NCBI GenBank assembly: GCA_947598155.1 | Contig: CANQFC010000005.1 | Span: 1 to 64,000, forward strand | From: an uncultured Clostridia bacterium | Lineage (GTDB): Bacteria > Bacillota > Clostridia > Oscillospirales > Acutalibacteraceae | DNA length: 64,000 nt | Reading direction: 5' to 3' | In this document: piece after piece, positions 10,148-18,984 of the stretch | Position numbering within the stretch: the first letter of the stretch is position 1 | Layout of the letters: each line of letters begins with the position of its first letter | The notes under the pieces: model-generated | What the model was told of the DNA's origin: nothing | What the model saw: the letters and a program-made list of their open reading frames with translations, nothing else | Database searches by the model: none | Position numbers and translations under genes: made by a program

Positions 10148-10795
10148 ATGAATTTTGATTTTTCGGTATTCGATAATTTCGACTGGAAAATTTACGAGCT
10201 TTTCGGTTCGCTTCACAGCACTGTAATGAATTACGTCGCCGAATTTTTCACGCTCTTCGGAGAGGGCGCGTTTGTTATTCCGCTCGCTCTTTTCGCGATT
10301 TTCTGTTTGTCGACAAAGAAACTGCGCAAAACAGGCGGCACCCTTTTGCTGGCGATTGTTTTCGGTACGGTAATGACGAACGGAATTTTTAAGCCGCTTT
10401 TCGGCAGACCCCGTCCGTACATATACTACAAAGACAATGCGCAGTATATGAGCTGGTACACGCAGGCGGGCTCGCACGTTGAGAGCGACAAATCATTTCC
10501 CTCGGGCCACACTACGCTCGCATTTGAAACGGCGGTTGCGCTTTTCTCAACGCTTAACAAAAAGTTCAGTTGGGTATTCCTTGTAATGGCGGTCGGAACG
10601 GGACTTTCAAGAATTTACCTCGCGGTGCATTACCCCACGGACGTTATCGGAGGATTTTTTATCGGAGTCGTTGCGGGAATCCTCGGCTATCTTGTAGCAA
10701 GAGCAATTCTTAAATATGCCGAAGAAACGGAAAATCCGCTTATCAAAAAGCTGAATAATTTTGATTTGCTTGACAAATTTGCGAAAAAACAATAA
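10148..10795 (+). CDS. PAP2-family phosphatase, membrane
   Basis: KPLFGRPRP, PSGHTT, SRIYLAVHYPTDVIGG. Confidence 0.92.
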   Translation: MNFDFSVFDNFDWKIYELFGSLHSTVMNYVAEFFTLFGEGAFVIPLALFAIFCLSTKKLRKTGGTLLLAIVFGTVMTNGIFKPLFGRPRPYIYYKDNAQYMSWYTQAGSHVESDKSFPSGHTTLAFETAVALFSTLNKKFSWVFLVMAVGTGLSRIYLAVHYPTDVIGGFFIGVVAGILGYLVARAILKYAEETENPLIKKLNNFDLLDKFAKKQ

Positions 10796-10879
10796 TTTAT
10801 ATTAAAACATATCACCCGCGTCAATAATGATAATGAAATGTTTTCAGTCATTTAATGCGAACGGGTGGTATTTTTTATG

Positions 10880-12475
10880 TATAAACGGACGGCGGTTTCA
10901 TTTTTCGCGCTTATGGTCGTATTCGGTATGCTTATAGTTAATCTTTCGTATGTGCTTGTGCAAAATACGCAGGCGGCGGATTCGGCGGGCACTAAATCCG
11001 AAACAGTCGCCGTTTCAAGAGGCGGAATATACGACAGAAATTTAAAACCGCTTACTAATACCGAAAAAAGATATATATGCTATGCTCTGCCAAGCACGCA
11101 GGCGCTTAAAAAACTTGAGCCTTTCCTTGAAAAAAGCGCTCTGTCCGATATTTATTCGGAAATGTCAAACGGTAAAATTATTAAATTTAACTGTAACCAT
11201 ATTTTTCACGAAAACGAGATAGTATCGGTCGGCACTGTAAAAAGATACAGCGGCGAAAATCTTTGCCGGCATTTAATCGGCTATCTTGACGGCGACGGAA
11301 ACGGCGTTGCGGGACTTGAAAAAAATTATGACAGTTATTTAAAATTGACGGGCGGAAAGGTCACCGTTTCGTGGAGCTCCGACGCGCAAAACCGCGTTTT
11401 ACTCGGCGAAAAAATAAATGTGACAGAAAAAAATTATCCCGACGCGGGCGGAATTGCGCTGACGATTGACAGGGATTTTCAGTCTGCCCTTCAGAAAATA
11501 ATGAATAAATCCGACATTGGTGTTGGCGCCGCGGTAATAATGGACAGCGAAAATTCAGAGATTTTGGCGTCCTGCTCTCTGCCGTCGTTTGACCCTGAAA
11601 ATGTTGCCGCGTATCTTAACAAAAAAGACGCTCCGTTAATCAACCGCGCGGATACCGCTTTCAGCGTGGGGTCGGTTTTCAAAGCGTTTGTCGCCGCCGC
11701 GGCGATTGAGAACGGGATAGAATCGGAACATTACTGCAACGGCACTATTCACATAGGCAATACGGATTTTCGGTGCAATAACGGCATTTCTCACGGTAAA
11801 ACGGATATAGCCCTTGCTATGGAAAAATCCTGCAACACGTTTTTTATTTCTTTGGGGCAAAAGGTGGGCGCGGAAAAACTGCTCAATATCTGCGAGGGGC
11901 TGGGCCTCGGCAAAAGCTTTGAGTATGAAGACGGAGTTTATTCAAATAAGGGAACACTTCCGGATATATCCGATTTGGCCTCACCGTCCGCGCTTGCAAA
12001 TTTGTCGTTCGGTCAGGGCACGCTTTTGGCAACGCCGTGGCAGATGGCGGCGGCATATTCGGCAATAGCAAACGGGGGCGTTTACCATACGCCCGTTTTA
12101 ATGAACGCTGTTTTGGGAGAAAATCAAGAGGTGATTCAGCGCCTTATGCCGGATGAGGGCGTGCGCGTTATAAGCAAAGAAACGGCGCGCCGCCTTGACG
12201 AAATTTTGCGGGGCGTTGTTGAAAAAGGCACGGCAAAATCGGGGTACAGCGAAAAGGCGAGAGGGTGCGGCAAAACCGCGACGGCGCAGAGCGGCTGGAT
12301 AAAAGACGGCAGAGAAATTCTGCACACATGGTTCTGCGGATATTTCACATACGGTGACAAAACTTATACTGTTGTAATTTTGAAAGAGGACGGCACTTCG
12401 GGAGCCAAAGACTGCGCGCCTGTTTTTAAAACGGTAACGGAAGAAATCTGTGAAATAATAGATGAGAGGAAATAA
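10880..12475 (+). CDS. Penicillin-binding transpeptidase (PBP2/FtsI-like)
   Basis: SVGSVFK (SxxK), KSCNTF, GKTATAQSG; SRGGIYDRNLKPL N-terminal segment; likely start near 10877-10880 (MYKRTAVSF). Confidence 0.88.
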   Translation, partial: YKRTAVSFFALMVVFGMLIVNLSYVLVQNTQAADSAGTKSETVAVSRGGIYDRNLKPLTNTEKRYICYALPSTQALKKLEPFLEKSALSDIYSEMSNGKIIKFNCNHIFHENEIVSVGTVKRYSGENLCRHLIGYLDGDGNGVAGLEKNYDSYLKLTGGKVTVSWSSDAQNRVLLGEKINVTEKNYPDAGGIALTIDRDFQSALQKIMNKSDIGVGAAVIMDSENSEILASCSLPSFDPENVAAYLNKKDAPLINRADTAFSVGSVFKAFVAAAAIENGIESEHYCNGTIHIGNTDFRCNNGISHGKTDIALAMEKSCNTFFISLGQKVGAEKLLNICEGLGLGKSFEYEDGVYSNKGTLPDISDLASPSALANLSFGQGTLLATPWQMAAAYSAIANGGVYHTPVLMNAVLGENQEVIQRLMPDEGVRVISKETARRLDEILRGVVEKGTAKSGYSEKARGCGKTATAQSGWIKDGREILHTWFCGYFTYGDKTYTVVILKEDGTSGAKDCAPVFKTVTEEICEIIDERK

Positions 12476-12476
12476 T

Positions 12477-12501
12477 AAAAGCGCTCAAAAGAGCGCTTTT
12501 T
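12477..12501 (+). terminator. Rho-independent terminator
   Basis: AAAAGCGCTCaaaaGAGCGCTTTTT. Confidence 0.85.
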
Positions 12502-12582
12502 GCGTTATCCGCTGTATTTTTTCTTTGAAGTTAATTTTGTTAAAATCCGTTACAATGTGCTTGAGCATAAACCCGCTGTTTT

Positions 12583-13350
12583 CTACTTAATATTAAATAA
12601 TGTTTTGGCGTTTTCGGCGGTTAAATCGAGAATTTCCTGCGCAGTAGTTTCTCTGATTTCGGCAATTTTCTGCGCCGTATATGGAATAAGCGATGAATCG
12701 TTCCGCTTGCCTCTGAACGGTACGGGAGTCATATACGGGCAGTCTGTTTCAATAAGCAATCTGTCAGACGGAACATATTTTGCGACTTGGGCGGGCTTTA
12801 CGGCGTTTTTAAATGTTACCGCGCCGCCGAGCCCGATATACATACCGAGCTTGACGATTTCTTTCGCCGTTTCAACACTGCCCGAAAAGCAGTGCACAAC
12901 GCCTTTCGGTTTGTGCTTTTTCAGAAGATTTAAGGTGTCCTCGTGTGACTCCCTGTCGTGAAATATAACGGGAAGAGCAAGTTCGTTTGCAAGGATAATC
13001 TGCTTTTCCGCAAGCTCTAATTGCTCATGGCGACTTTCTTTTTCATAATGATAATCAAGACCAATTTCCCCTATGGCAACGACTTTTTCATCTTTGCAAA
13101 GCTCTTTTATTATTTCAAGGTCGCCGTCCTTATAATCGGAGAGATTCAGCGGATGAAACCCGACTGCCGAGTAAATATAGCCGTATTGATGCGCTGTTTC
13201 TACCGAAAATTTGCTTGTCGGAATATTCACTCCGCAGAAAACTACGCCTGAAACGCCTTTGCCCTCTAAAGAGGCGAGCAATTCGTTTCGGTCGGAATCA
13301 AATTGCCCGTCATCATAATGCGCGTGTGAATCAAATATATTATTCATCAT
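12583..13350 (-). CDS. tatD: TatD family DNase
   Basis: FDSHAHYDD, GEIGLDYHYE, VIFHDRESHEDTL, LIETDCPYMTPVPFRGKRN. Confidence 0.95.
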   Translation of the reverse strand: MMNNIFDSHAHYDDGQFDSDRNELLASLEGKGVSGVVFCGVNIPTSKFSVETAHQYGYIYSAVGFHPLNLSDYKDGDLEIIKELCKDEKVVAIGEIGLDYHYEKESRHEQLELAEKQIILANELALPVIFHDRESHEDTLNLLKKHKPKGVVHCFSGSVETAKEIVKLGMYIGLGGAVTFKNAVKPAQVAKYVPSDRLLIETDCPYMTPVPFRGKRNDSSLIPYTAQKIAEIRETTAQEILDLTAENAKTLFNIK

Positions 13351-15290
13351 CTTATTTTTGAACCGTTGGGAACAGAGCTGTCAAGGAAAAGCACCTTAAC
13401 GTCCGTTTCAGAGCAGTCTGCCGCCAAAATCATTCCGTTGCTCTCTACTCCGCAAAGCACAGCGGGTTTAAGATTGGAAACCACAACCACTTTTTTGCCG
13501 ACCAAGTCCTCGGGAGCGTACCACTTTGAGATGCCGCTTGCAACCGTTCTCGGCGTTCCCGAACCGTCGTCAAGAGTTAGCTTTAATAGCTTTTTCGCTT
13601 TTGGAACGGCCTCGCACGCGGTAACCTCGGCGGCTTTAAGCTCAACCTTGGCAAAATCGTCTATTCCTATTTGAGCTACGCCCTGTGCCTTTTCCTGTTT
13701 CTGAGATTCTTTTATTTTCTCTTCCTGCTTTGAAAGAAGGTCGGAGAGGAGCTTTTCCGCGTCAATTCTGTTAAACAGAGGAACTGCCGCGCCAACCTTT
13801 TCGCCTGCTTTTAAGCTGTTAAAATCCGAAAGAGAATTGTATTCGATAGTGGAGGCGCAAAGCTGTGCGTTGATTTTTTCCGATGTTTCGGGCATAAACG
13901 GGGAGAGAAGAGCCGAAAGAATGTGAATTGACTCCAAAAGATTGTAAAGCACGGTGCCGAGCCTTTCTTTCTGAGTTTCATCTTTGGCTAACGCCCAAGG
14001 CATTGTTTCATCAATGTATTTGTTGCAGCGGCGCGCAAAGAGCATTACGGATTCAACCGCGTCGCTGATTTTGTATTCTGAGAAATTTTTGTCAACGTCA
14101 AGGATGGTTTTTTTGGCGGCGGATTTTAAATCTTCGTCAACCACGTCCGGCTTAACGGGCGGCTGAATAATGCCGTCAAAGTACTTGTTCTGCATCGCTA
14201 CTGTACGGTTTACAAGGTTGCCGAGCGTATTTGCTAGGTCGGAATTAAAGCGTTCTATCATAGCCTCGTAAGTTATTGAGCCGTCGTTTGCGTGGGGCAT
14301 TTCTGCCAGAAGATAATACCTTACCGCGTCAACGCCGAAAATTTCGGTAAGCTCATCGGCATATATCACGTTCCCCCGCGATTTAGACATCTTGTCCTCG
14401 CCGAACAAAAGCCACGGGTGGCCGTAAACCTGCTTTGGCAGCGGCTCGCCGAGCGCCATAAGCATAATCGGCCAATATATAGTGTGAAATCTTACAATAT
14501 CCTTTCCTATAATGTGAACGTCCGCGGGCCAGTATTTTTTGTAAAGAGCGCCCTTTTCGTCGGGGTCATAGCCGAGCGCGGTAATATAGTTTGAAAGAGC
14601 GTCTATCCAAACGTAAATAACGTGATTCTCGTCAAACGTAACGGGAATGCCCCATTTGAATGAAGTTCTTGAAACGCAAAGGTCCTGAAGACCCGGTTTA
14701 ATAAAGTTGTTAAGCATTTCTTTTTTGCGCGCCTCGGGGTAAATAAAGCTGTCGTTTGACTCAATGTATTCCTCGAGCTGTTTTTGATATTTTGAAAGCT
14801 TTAAGAAATACGCCTCCTCTTTAGCAGGCTTAACCTCTCTGCCGCAGTCGGGGCATTTGCCGTCTACAAGCTGGCTTTCCGTCCAAAAAGATTCGCACGG
14901 AGTGCAGTAAAGTCCCTCATACTCGCTTTTGTAAATATCGCCCTGCTCATAAAGCTTTTTAAATATTTTCTGGACGGCCTTTTCGTGATAGCCGTCGGTA
15001 GTGCGGATAAACTTGTCGTAGGTCGTGTTTAAAAGGTCGCAAATACCTTTGATTTCGCCTGCGACCTTGTCAACATACTCTTTCGGAGTAACGCCCGCGT
15101 TTTTTGCGTATTCCTCAATTTTTTGTCCGTGCTCGTCTGTACCTGTCAGAAAGAAAACATCATAGCCCTGCATTCGCTTGTACCTCGCTATTGCGTCGGT
15201 CAGCACAATTTCGTAGCTGTTGCCGATGTGAGGCTTACGCGAAGTGTAAGCAATGGCTGTTGTGATGTAAAACTTTGGCTTTTCACACAT
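13347..15290 (-). CDS. metG: Methionyl-tRNA synthetase
   Basis: AYTSRKPHIGNSYE, CxxC zinc knuckles, KMSKSRGN, C-terminal tRNA-binding domain. Confidence 0.97.
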   Translation of the reverse strand: MCEKPKFYITTAIAYTSRKPHIGNSYEIVLTDAIARYKRMQGYDVFFLTGTDEHGQKIEEYAKNAGVTPKEYVDKVAGEIKGICDLLNTTYDKFIRTTDGYHEKAVQKIFKKLYEQGDIYKSEYEGLYCTPCESFWTESQLVDGKCPDCGREVKPAKEEAYFLKLSKYQKQLEEYIESNDSFIYPEARKKEMLNNFIKPGLQDLCVSRTSFKWGIPVTFDENHVIYVWIDALSNYITALGYDPDEKGALYKKYWPADVHIIGKDIVRFHTIYWPIMLMALGEPLPKQVYGHPWLLFGEDKMSKSRGNVIYADELTEIFGVDAVRYYLLAEMPHANDGSITYEAMIERFNSDLANTLGNLVNRTVAMQNKYFDGIIQPPVKPDVVDEDLKSAAKKTILDVDKNFSEYKISDAVESVMLFARRCNKYIDETMPWALAKDETQKERLGTVLYNLLESIHILSALLSPFMPETSEKINAQLCASTIEYNSLSDFNSLKAGEKVGAAVPLFNRIDAEKLLSDLLSKQEEKIKESQKQEKAQGVAQIGIDDFAKVELKAAEVTACEAVPKAKKLLKLTLDDGSGTPRTVASGISKWYAPEDLVGKKVVVVSNLKPAVLCGVESNGMILAADCSETDVKVLFLDSSVPNGSKIR

Positions 15291-15449
15291 AGAAAACGCC
15301 CCTTTCTGAAATGATATTTGCAGTCATAATATATTTTGACCGCATAATTTAAAATATTATACTAAATATTTAATCTTATTTCAATAAGTTAGCGGAAAAT
15401 AAATAAAATAAGCGCCCGTTTTCCTTAATAATTAGATACAGTATATATA

Positions 15450-15475
15450 ACTTAGGCAAGCCCATTATTGAATAA
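15450..15475 (+). repeat. Dispersed repeat, minimal (joined-ends) form
   Basis: AACTTAGGCAAGCCCATTATTGAATA: both ends of the longer repeat fused at GGCAAG. Confidence 0.65.
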
Positions 15476-15592
15476 TTTATTTTTAACGCGTATCAATTTG
15501 ATTGCTGTTGCATAAATATTGATTGTGTAAACAAAAGCTTTAATAAAAAATTTTATAAATTTCATAAAAAACAAAAAAATTTCAAAAAAGTG

Positions 15593-15621
15593 TTGACATC
15601 CTCATTTTTTTATGGTATTTT
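15593..15621 (+). promoter_or_regulatory. Sigma-A promoter of tRNA array
   Basis: TTGACA - 17 nt - TATTTT ahead of the tRNA cluster. Confidence 0.7.
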
Positions 15622-15657
15622 ATATGAGCCGTTGAAACATAGCGGCAAGCAAAGCGT

Positions 15658-15733
15658 GGGAGCATAGCTCAGCTGGGAGAGCATCTGCCTTACAAGCAGA
15701 GGGTCACAGGTTCGAGCCCTGTTGTTCCCACCA
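15658..15733 (+). tRNA. tRNA-Val (anticodon TAC), CCA encoded
   Basis: GGGAGCA acceptor, CTTACAA anticodon loop, GGTTCGAGCC T-loop, ends CCA. Confidence 0.95.
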
Positions 15734-15738
15734 TTTTT

Positions 15739-15815
15739 GGCCCGGTAGTTCAGTTGGTTAGAACGCTAGCCTGTCACGCTAGAGGTCGACGGTTCGAGCC
15801 CGTTCCGGGTCGCCA
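15739..15815 (+). tRNA. tRNA-Asp (anticodon GTC), CCA encoded
   Basis: CTGTCAC anticodon loop; GGCCCGG/CCGGGTC acceptor. Confidence 0.95.
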
Positions 15816-15821
15816 TTTTTT

Positions 15822-15897
<76 letters not shown>

Positions 15898-15904
15898 TTT
15901 TTAT

Positions 15905-15980
15905 GCGGATGTAGCTCATCTGGTAGAGCGCCACCTTGCCAAGGTGGAGGTAGCGAGTTCGAGCCTCGTCATCCGCTCCA
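15905..15980 (+). tRNA. tRNA-Gly (anticodon GCC), CCA encoded
   Basis: TTGCCAA anticodon loop; GCGGATG/CATCCGC acceptor. Confidence 0.95.
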
Positions 15981-16024
15981 TTTGAGGACACGGGTTTGAG
16001 TGTCCTTTTTTTACAAGCGTGCAC

Positions 16025-16098
16025 GGCGACATAGCCAAGTGGTAAGGCGTGGGTCTGCAAAACCCTGATCCCCAGTTCAAGTCTGGGTGTCGCCTCCA
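16025..16098 (+). tRNA. tRNA-Cys (anticodon GCA), CCA encoded
   Basis: CTGCAAA anticodon loop; GGCGACA/TGTCGCC acceptor. Confidence 0.95.
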
Positions 16099-16123
16099 AA
16101 ATTGCCTTAGAAGGCAAAACAGT

Positions 16124-16153
16124 AAAATCCCTTGATTTCTCAAGGGATTTTTG
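16124..16153 (+). terminator. Terminator of tRNA array
   Basis: AAAATCCCTTGAtttcTCAAGGGATTTTT. Confidence 0.85.
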
Positions 16154-16190
16154 CTTTTTACGGGCTTTTTATTTAGCGGTTTCAACAATC

Positions 16191-16231
16191 GGCTTGCCGC
16201 GCCGCTTGACGGGGCAAGCTCCTTATTGAAT
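16191..16231 (+). repeat. Dispersed repeat, 3'-half remnant
   Basis: GGCTTGCCGCGCCGCTTGACGGGGCAAGCTCCTTATTGAAT. Confidence 0.65.
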
Positions 16232-17197
16232 ATATTTACCGATAAATTCTTTTGCCTTTTCCCCGTACTTTTCCGGGTCGGCAAAGAACGACTGAGCGTG
16301 TATAGCGTTTTCGACTATGAGCAAATCCTTTTCGGCCGGGCACGCGTCGTAAAGCTCATAAACCATTTTTGTCGGAACAAAATCGTCCGCCCCGCCGTGA
16401 ATGAAAAGCATAGGAGCTTTGGCTTTTTTTACCGATGAAACGGGGCTTGCCTCTTTAAAGGAGTACCCCGCGTTTTTTAAATTTACCGCGTCGGCTATTG
16501 CGCGGAAAGGCTGAGAAGGAATGTGCGCATAATGGGGCAGGCAGTATTTAAACTCATCGTCGGCGCTCGTATAAGCGCAGTCGGAAATTATACAGGCGAC
16601 ATTTTCGGGAAGCTCATCGTTCCCTGCCGCTATGCAAACGGTTGCACCGCCCATGGAAATGCCGGCTAATACAAATTTAATGTTATTGCCGAATTTTTCG
16701 GTGTAGAATTTTATCCATTCAATTAAATCCTGCGCCTCAAAATACCCAAAGCCTATGTATTGCCCCTCGCTTTTCCCTTGAGCGCGCTGGTCGATAAGAA
16801 TTACGTTGTATCCGAGCGAGTGGTAAAACTTAGCTTGAGCGCCGAAATCGCCGTAACGCGTGCCCCTGTAACCGTGGGCGCACAAAACGTAAACGTTACT
16901 GTCCTGCTCCGAAGGAATCAAATAGCTGTATAGCTTTGCGCCGTCTTTAGCCGTCATTTCAAATTCCTTAGCGTTTTGCGACGCGCACCAAGCGTCGTAT
17001 TCAAGGTATTTTTCTTTTGAATATTCATGGCTGTAATCGTTGTCCGCTGAGCCGTCAGGAGAAAACAGGGCGAATAATTTCGGCAGAATCAGCGGGCTTT
17101 TTGAAACTACTTCCCGAGAAAGCAAAGCGGCCGTTCCGATATAGCCTAAAGCGGCGCCGCCCAAAAAAGAAACGCCGATTTTTGTCATTTTCTTCAT
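16223..17197 (-). CDS. Alpha/beta hydrolase, membrane-anchored
   Basis: AHGYRGTRYGDF, LAGISMGGATVC nucleophile elbow, FIHGGADDFVP; N-terminal TM; 3' end overlaps a repeat remnant. Confidence 0.88.
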   Translation of the reverse strand: MKKMTKIGVSFLGGAALGYIGTAALLSREVVSKSPLILPKLFALFSPDGSADNDYSHEYSKEKYLEYDAWCASQNAKEFEMTAKDGAKLYSYLIPSEQDSNVYVLCAHGYRGTRYGDFGAQAKFYHSLGYNVILIDQRAQGKSEGQYIGFGYFEAQDLIEWIKFYTEKFGNNIKFVLAGISMGGATVCIAAGNDELPENVACIISDCAYTSADDEFKYCLPHYAHIPSQPFRAIADAVNLKNAGYSFKEASPVSSVKKAKAPMLFIHGGADDFVPTKMVYELYDACPAEKDLLIVENAIHAQSFFADPEKYGEKAKEFIGKYIQ

Positions 17198-17365
17198 AAT
17201 TATTCCTCCTAAGATATTTTATTTATTTAATTTTACTGTTTTTACGCTGAAAAATCAAGGAATTTATGCGGTTAAGCGTTAATTATTAAATTTTTTCGGT
17301 CTTGACGGGATTTTGAGGTAAAATTTTTGTTCGCTATGGACTTTTTATGTAAAATTGTGTAAAAT

Positions 17366-17448
17366 AACTTAGGCAAGAGGTGTCCCCGCCTCCTGAGGCG
17401 GGTTACGTTTTCGGAACAGCGGGGATTTTGTCTTCCTCTGAATTGGAT
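17366..17448 (+). repeat. Dispersed repeat, 5'-part copy
   Basis: AACTTAGGCAAG..TGTCCCCGCCTC..GAGGCGGGTTACGTTTTCGGAACAGCGGGGATTTTGTCTTCCTCTGAATT. Confidence 0.65.
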
Positions 17449-17472
17449 TTTATTACGTGCGAGGTGATAAAA

Positions 17473-18984
17473 ATGAAAAAGGCGATGCGATATGCTGTTT
17501 CTCTTTTCACCGTGATTGCGGTTGCTTTGCCGATTATGTGCTGCCCGGTCAGCGCGGCAGATAATTTCAATATCATTACAATGCGTCCCGGCGTTAACAA
17601 TAACAGCTTTGACAACAGTGAAAGCGATTTTATAGGGGAAAACGAGAAAAGCAAGTACTATGTTACGGCTATTGAGATGAATAGGCTGACCGAAGGTGAA
17701 AGCGAGGACGTAAAAAACCTTATACTTTCGCAGGCCCTTTCAAAGTTTGACGGGGCAGGTTACGGGATTTCGGCTACGATGGCGCTTGCATATACGGGCA
17801 GAATTGACATTTCACAATCAAATTACTACTCGGTAAATCTCAAAGAGGACTCCTTTTTTAAGAAGAGAATAAATTATTATCAGCTCGCTCAGTACTGTGA
17901 AAATAAAGCTCCCGCCGTAACAAAGGCGGTATCGGACGGAAAAATATCAGAGGATTCTCTGAAACAGATAGTCGAATATGCAAAAAGGGGAACGCCTTAT
18001 CTTATTACCTTCAGAACGAAAAATATTACTCATACATTGGTTGTCTGCGGATATGAATTCGGAAACGGCGGCACGCACATAGTTCATCTTTTGGACTGCG
18101 ATAAAAAAGACGGCTTTCTGTATTTGTGCGTGTCGGCAGGGTATAATTCGTGGCATTTTGAAAATTCGCCTTACGAGGCGAAGGAAATTACCGATTTGTA
18201 TTTTTCAACGTTGGACGCTTTTTCGCCTTTTAGCTTTAAAGAAGAAAACGACGCCGTTTATTCAACAGTAAGCAGCTCCTCGGCAGTCGATACCGTTTGC
18301 GCCGGTATGTCCTCAAGCTTTACGCTTACAAATTCGGAGGGCAAAACTCTGACGTTTGACAATGGCGAAATTACGGGCGATATTGACGCCGATATTCTCA
18401 AATATACATCGTATTCAAGCGAAACGCTCAGCTCCAAGGTCGTTTTCACAATAGAGGACTCTGACGAATACACTGTTCAAAATAACGATGAGGAAATTGA
18501 TTTGACGGTAGCGGGCGATAACGGACTTTTTTTCACGGCGCAGGGCAAAAATATTAAAACGGTACTCGCTCAGGAGGGCGTTACAACGATTGAGGGCGAA
18601 AATATGGAATATTCGGTCAACGTCCTTTCCGATGAAGAAAACGTAGATATGTTAAACGTCTGCGGCACGGACCAAAACAAAGTTACGTTTACCGTAAAAG
18701 AAGGAGTCACGCTGTCGGACGCGGACAGCGGTAAGATACACGCCTCAATAATTTCTTACGGTCAGATGTATGAAACCGATTTTGAAATAAATCACGGCGA
18801 CTTCAGCGTTTATTATTCGGACGTAGTTAAGACGAACATTGTCAGCGGCAAAGGCTCTCCCGTGGCTAAAGGCGTTATTTTGGCTTTTACGGCGGCCGTA
18901 TTTACCGCAACGGTCGTTTATACCGTTAAAAAGCGCGTAAATAAGGGCGGTTCATCAAAAAAAGGCGGTGAAAAAAATGGGTAA
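17473..18984 (+). CDS. Secreted, C-terminally membrane-anchored protein with a papain/C39-like fold segment (probable pseudoenzyme)
   Basis: Signal peptide MKKAMRYAVSLFTVIAVALPIMCCPVSA; FDGAGYGISATMALAY ... THTLVVCGYE; C-terminal TM plus basic tail. Confidence 0.7.
   Translation: MKKAMRYAVSLFTVIAVALPIMCCPVSAADNFNIITMRPGVNNNSFDNSESDFIGENEKSKYYVTAIEMNRLTEGESEDVKNLILSQALSKFDGAGYGISATMALAYTGRIDISQSNYYSVNLKEDSFFKKRINYYQLAQYCENKAPAVTKAVSDGKISEDSLKQIVEYAKRGTPYLITFRTKNITHTLVVCGYEFGNGGTHIVHLLDCDKKDGFLYLCVSAGYNSWHFENSPYEAKEITDLYFSTLDAFSPFSFKEENDAVYSTVSSSSAVDTVCAGMSSSFTLTNSEGKTLTFDNGEITGDIDADILKYTSYSSETLSSKVVFTIEDSDEYTVQNNDEEIDLTVAGDNGLFFTAQGKNIKTVLAQEGVTTIEGENMEYSVNVLSDEENVDMLNVCGTDQNKVTFTVKEGVTLSDADSGKIHASIISYGQMYETDFEINHGDFSVYYSDVVKTNIVSGKGSPVAKGVILAFTAAVFTATVVYTVKKRVNKGGSSKKGGEKNG

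Noticed and set aside
17380-17472. Upstream extension of the 17473 CDS
   Set aside because: The extension is translated from a dispersed repeat copy; the ATG at 17473 has a GAGGTG RBS and begins a signal peptide.
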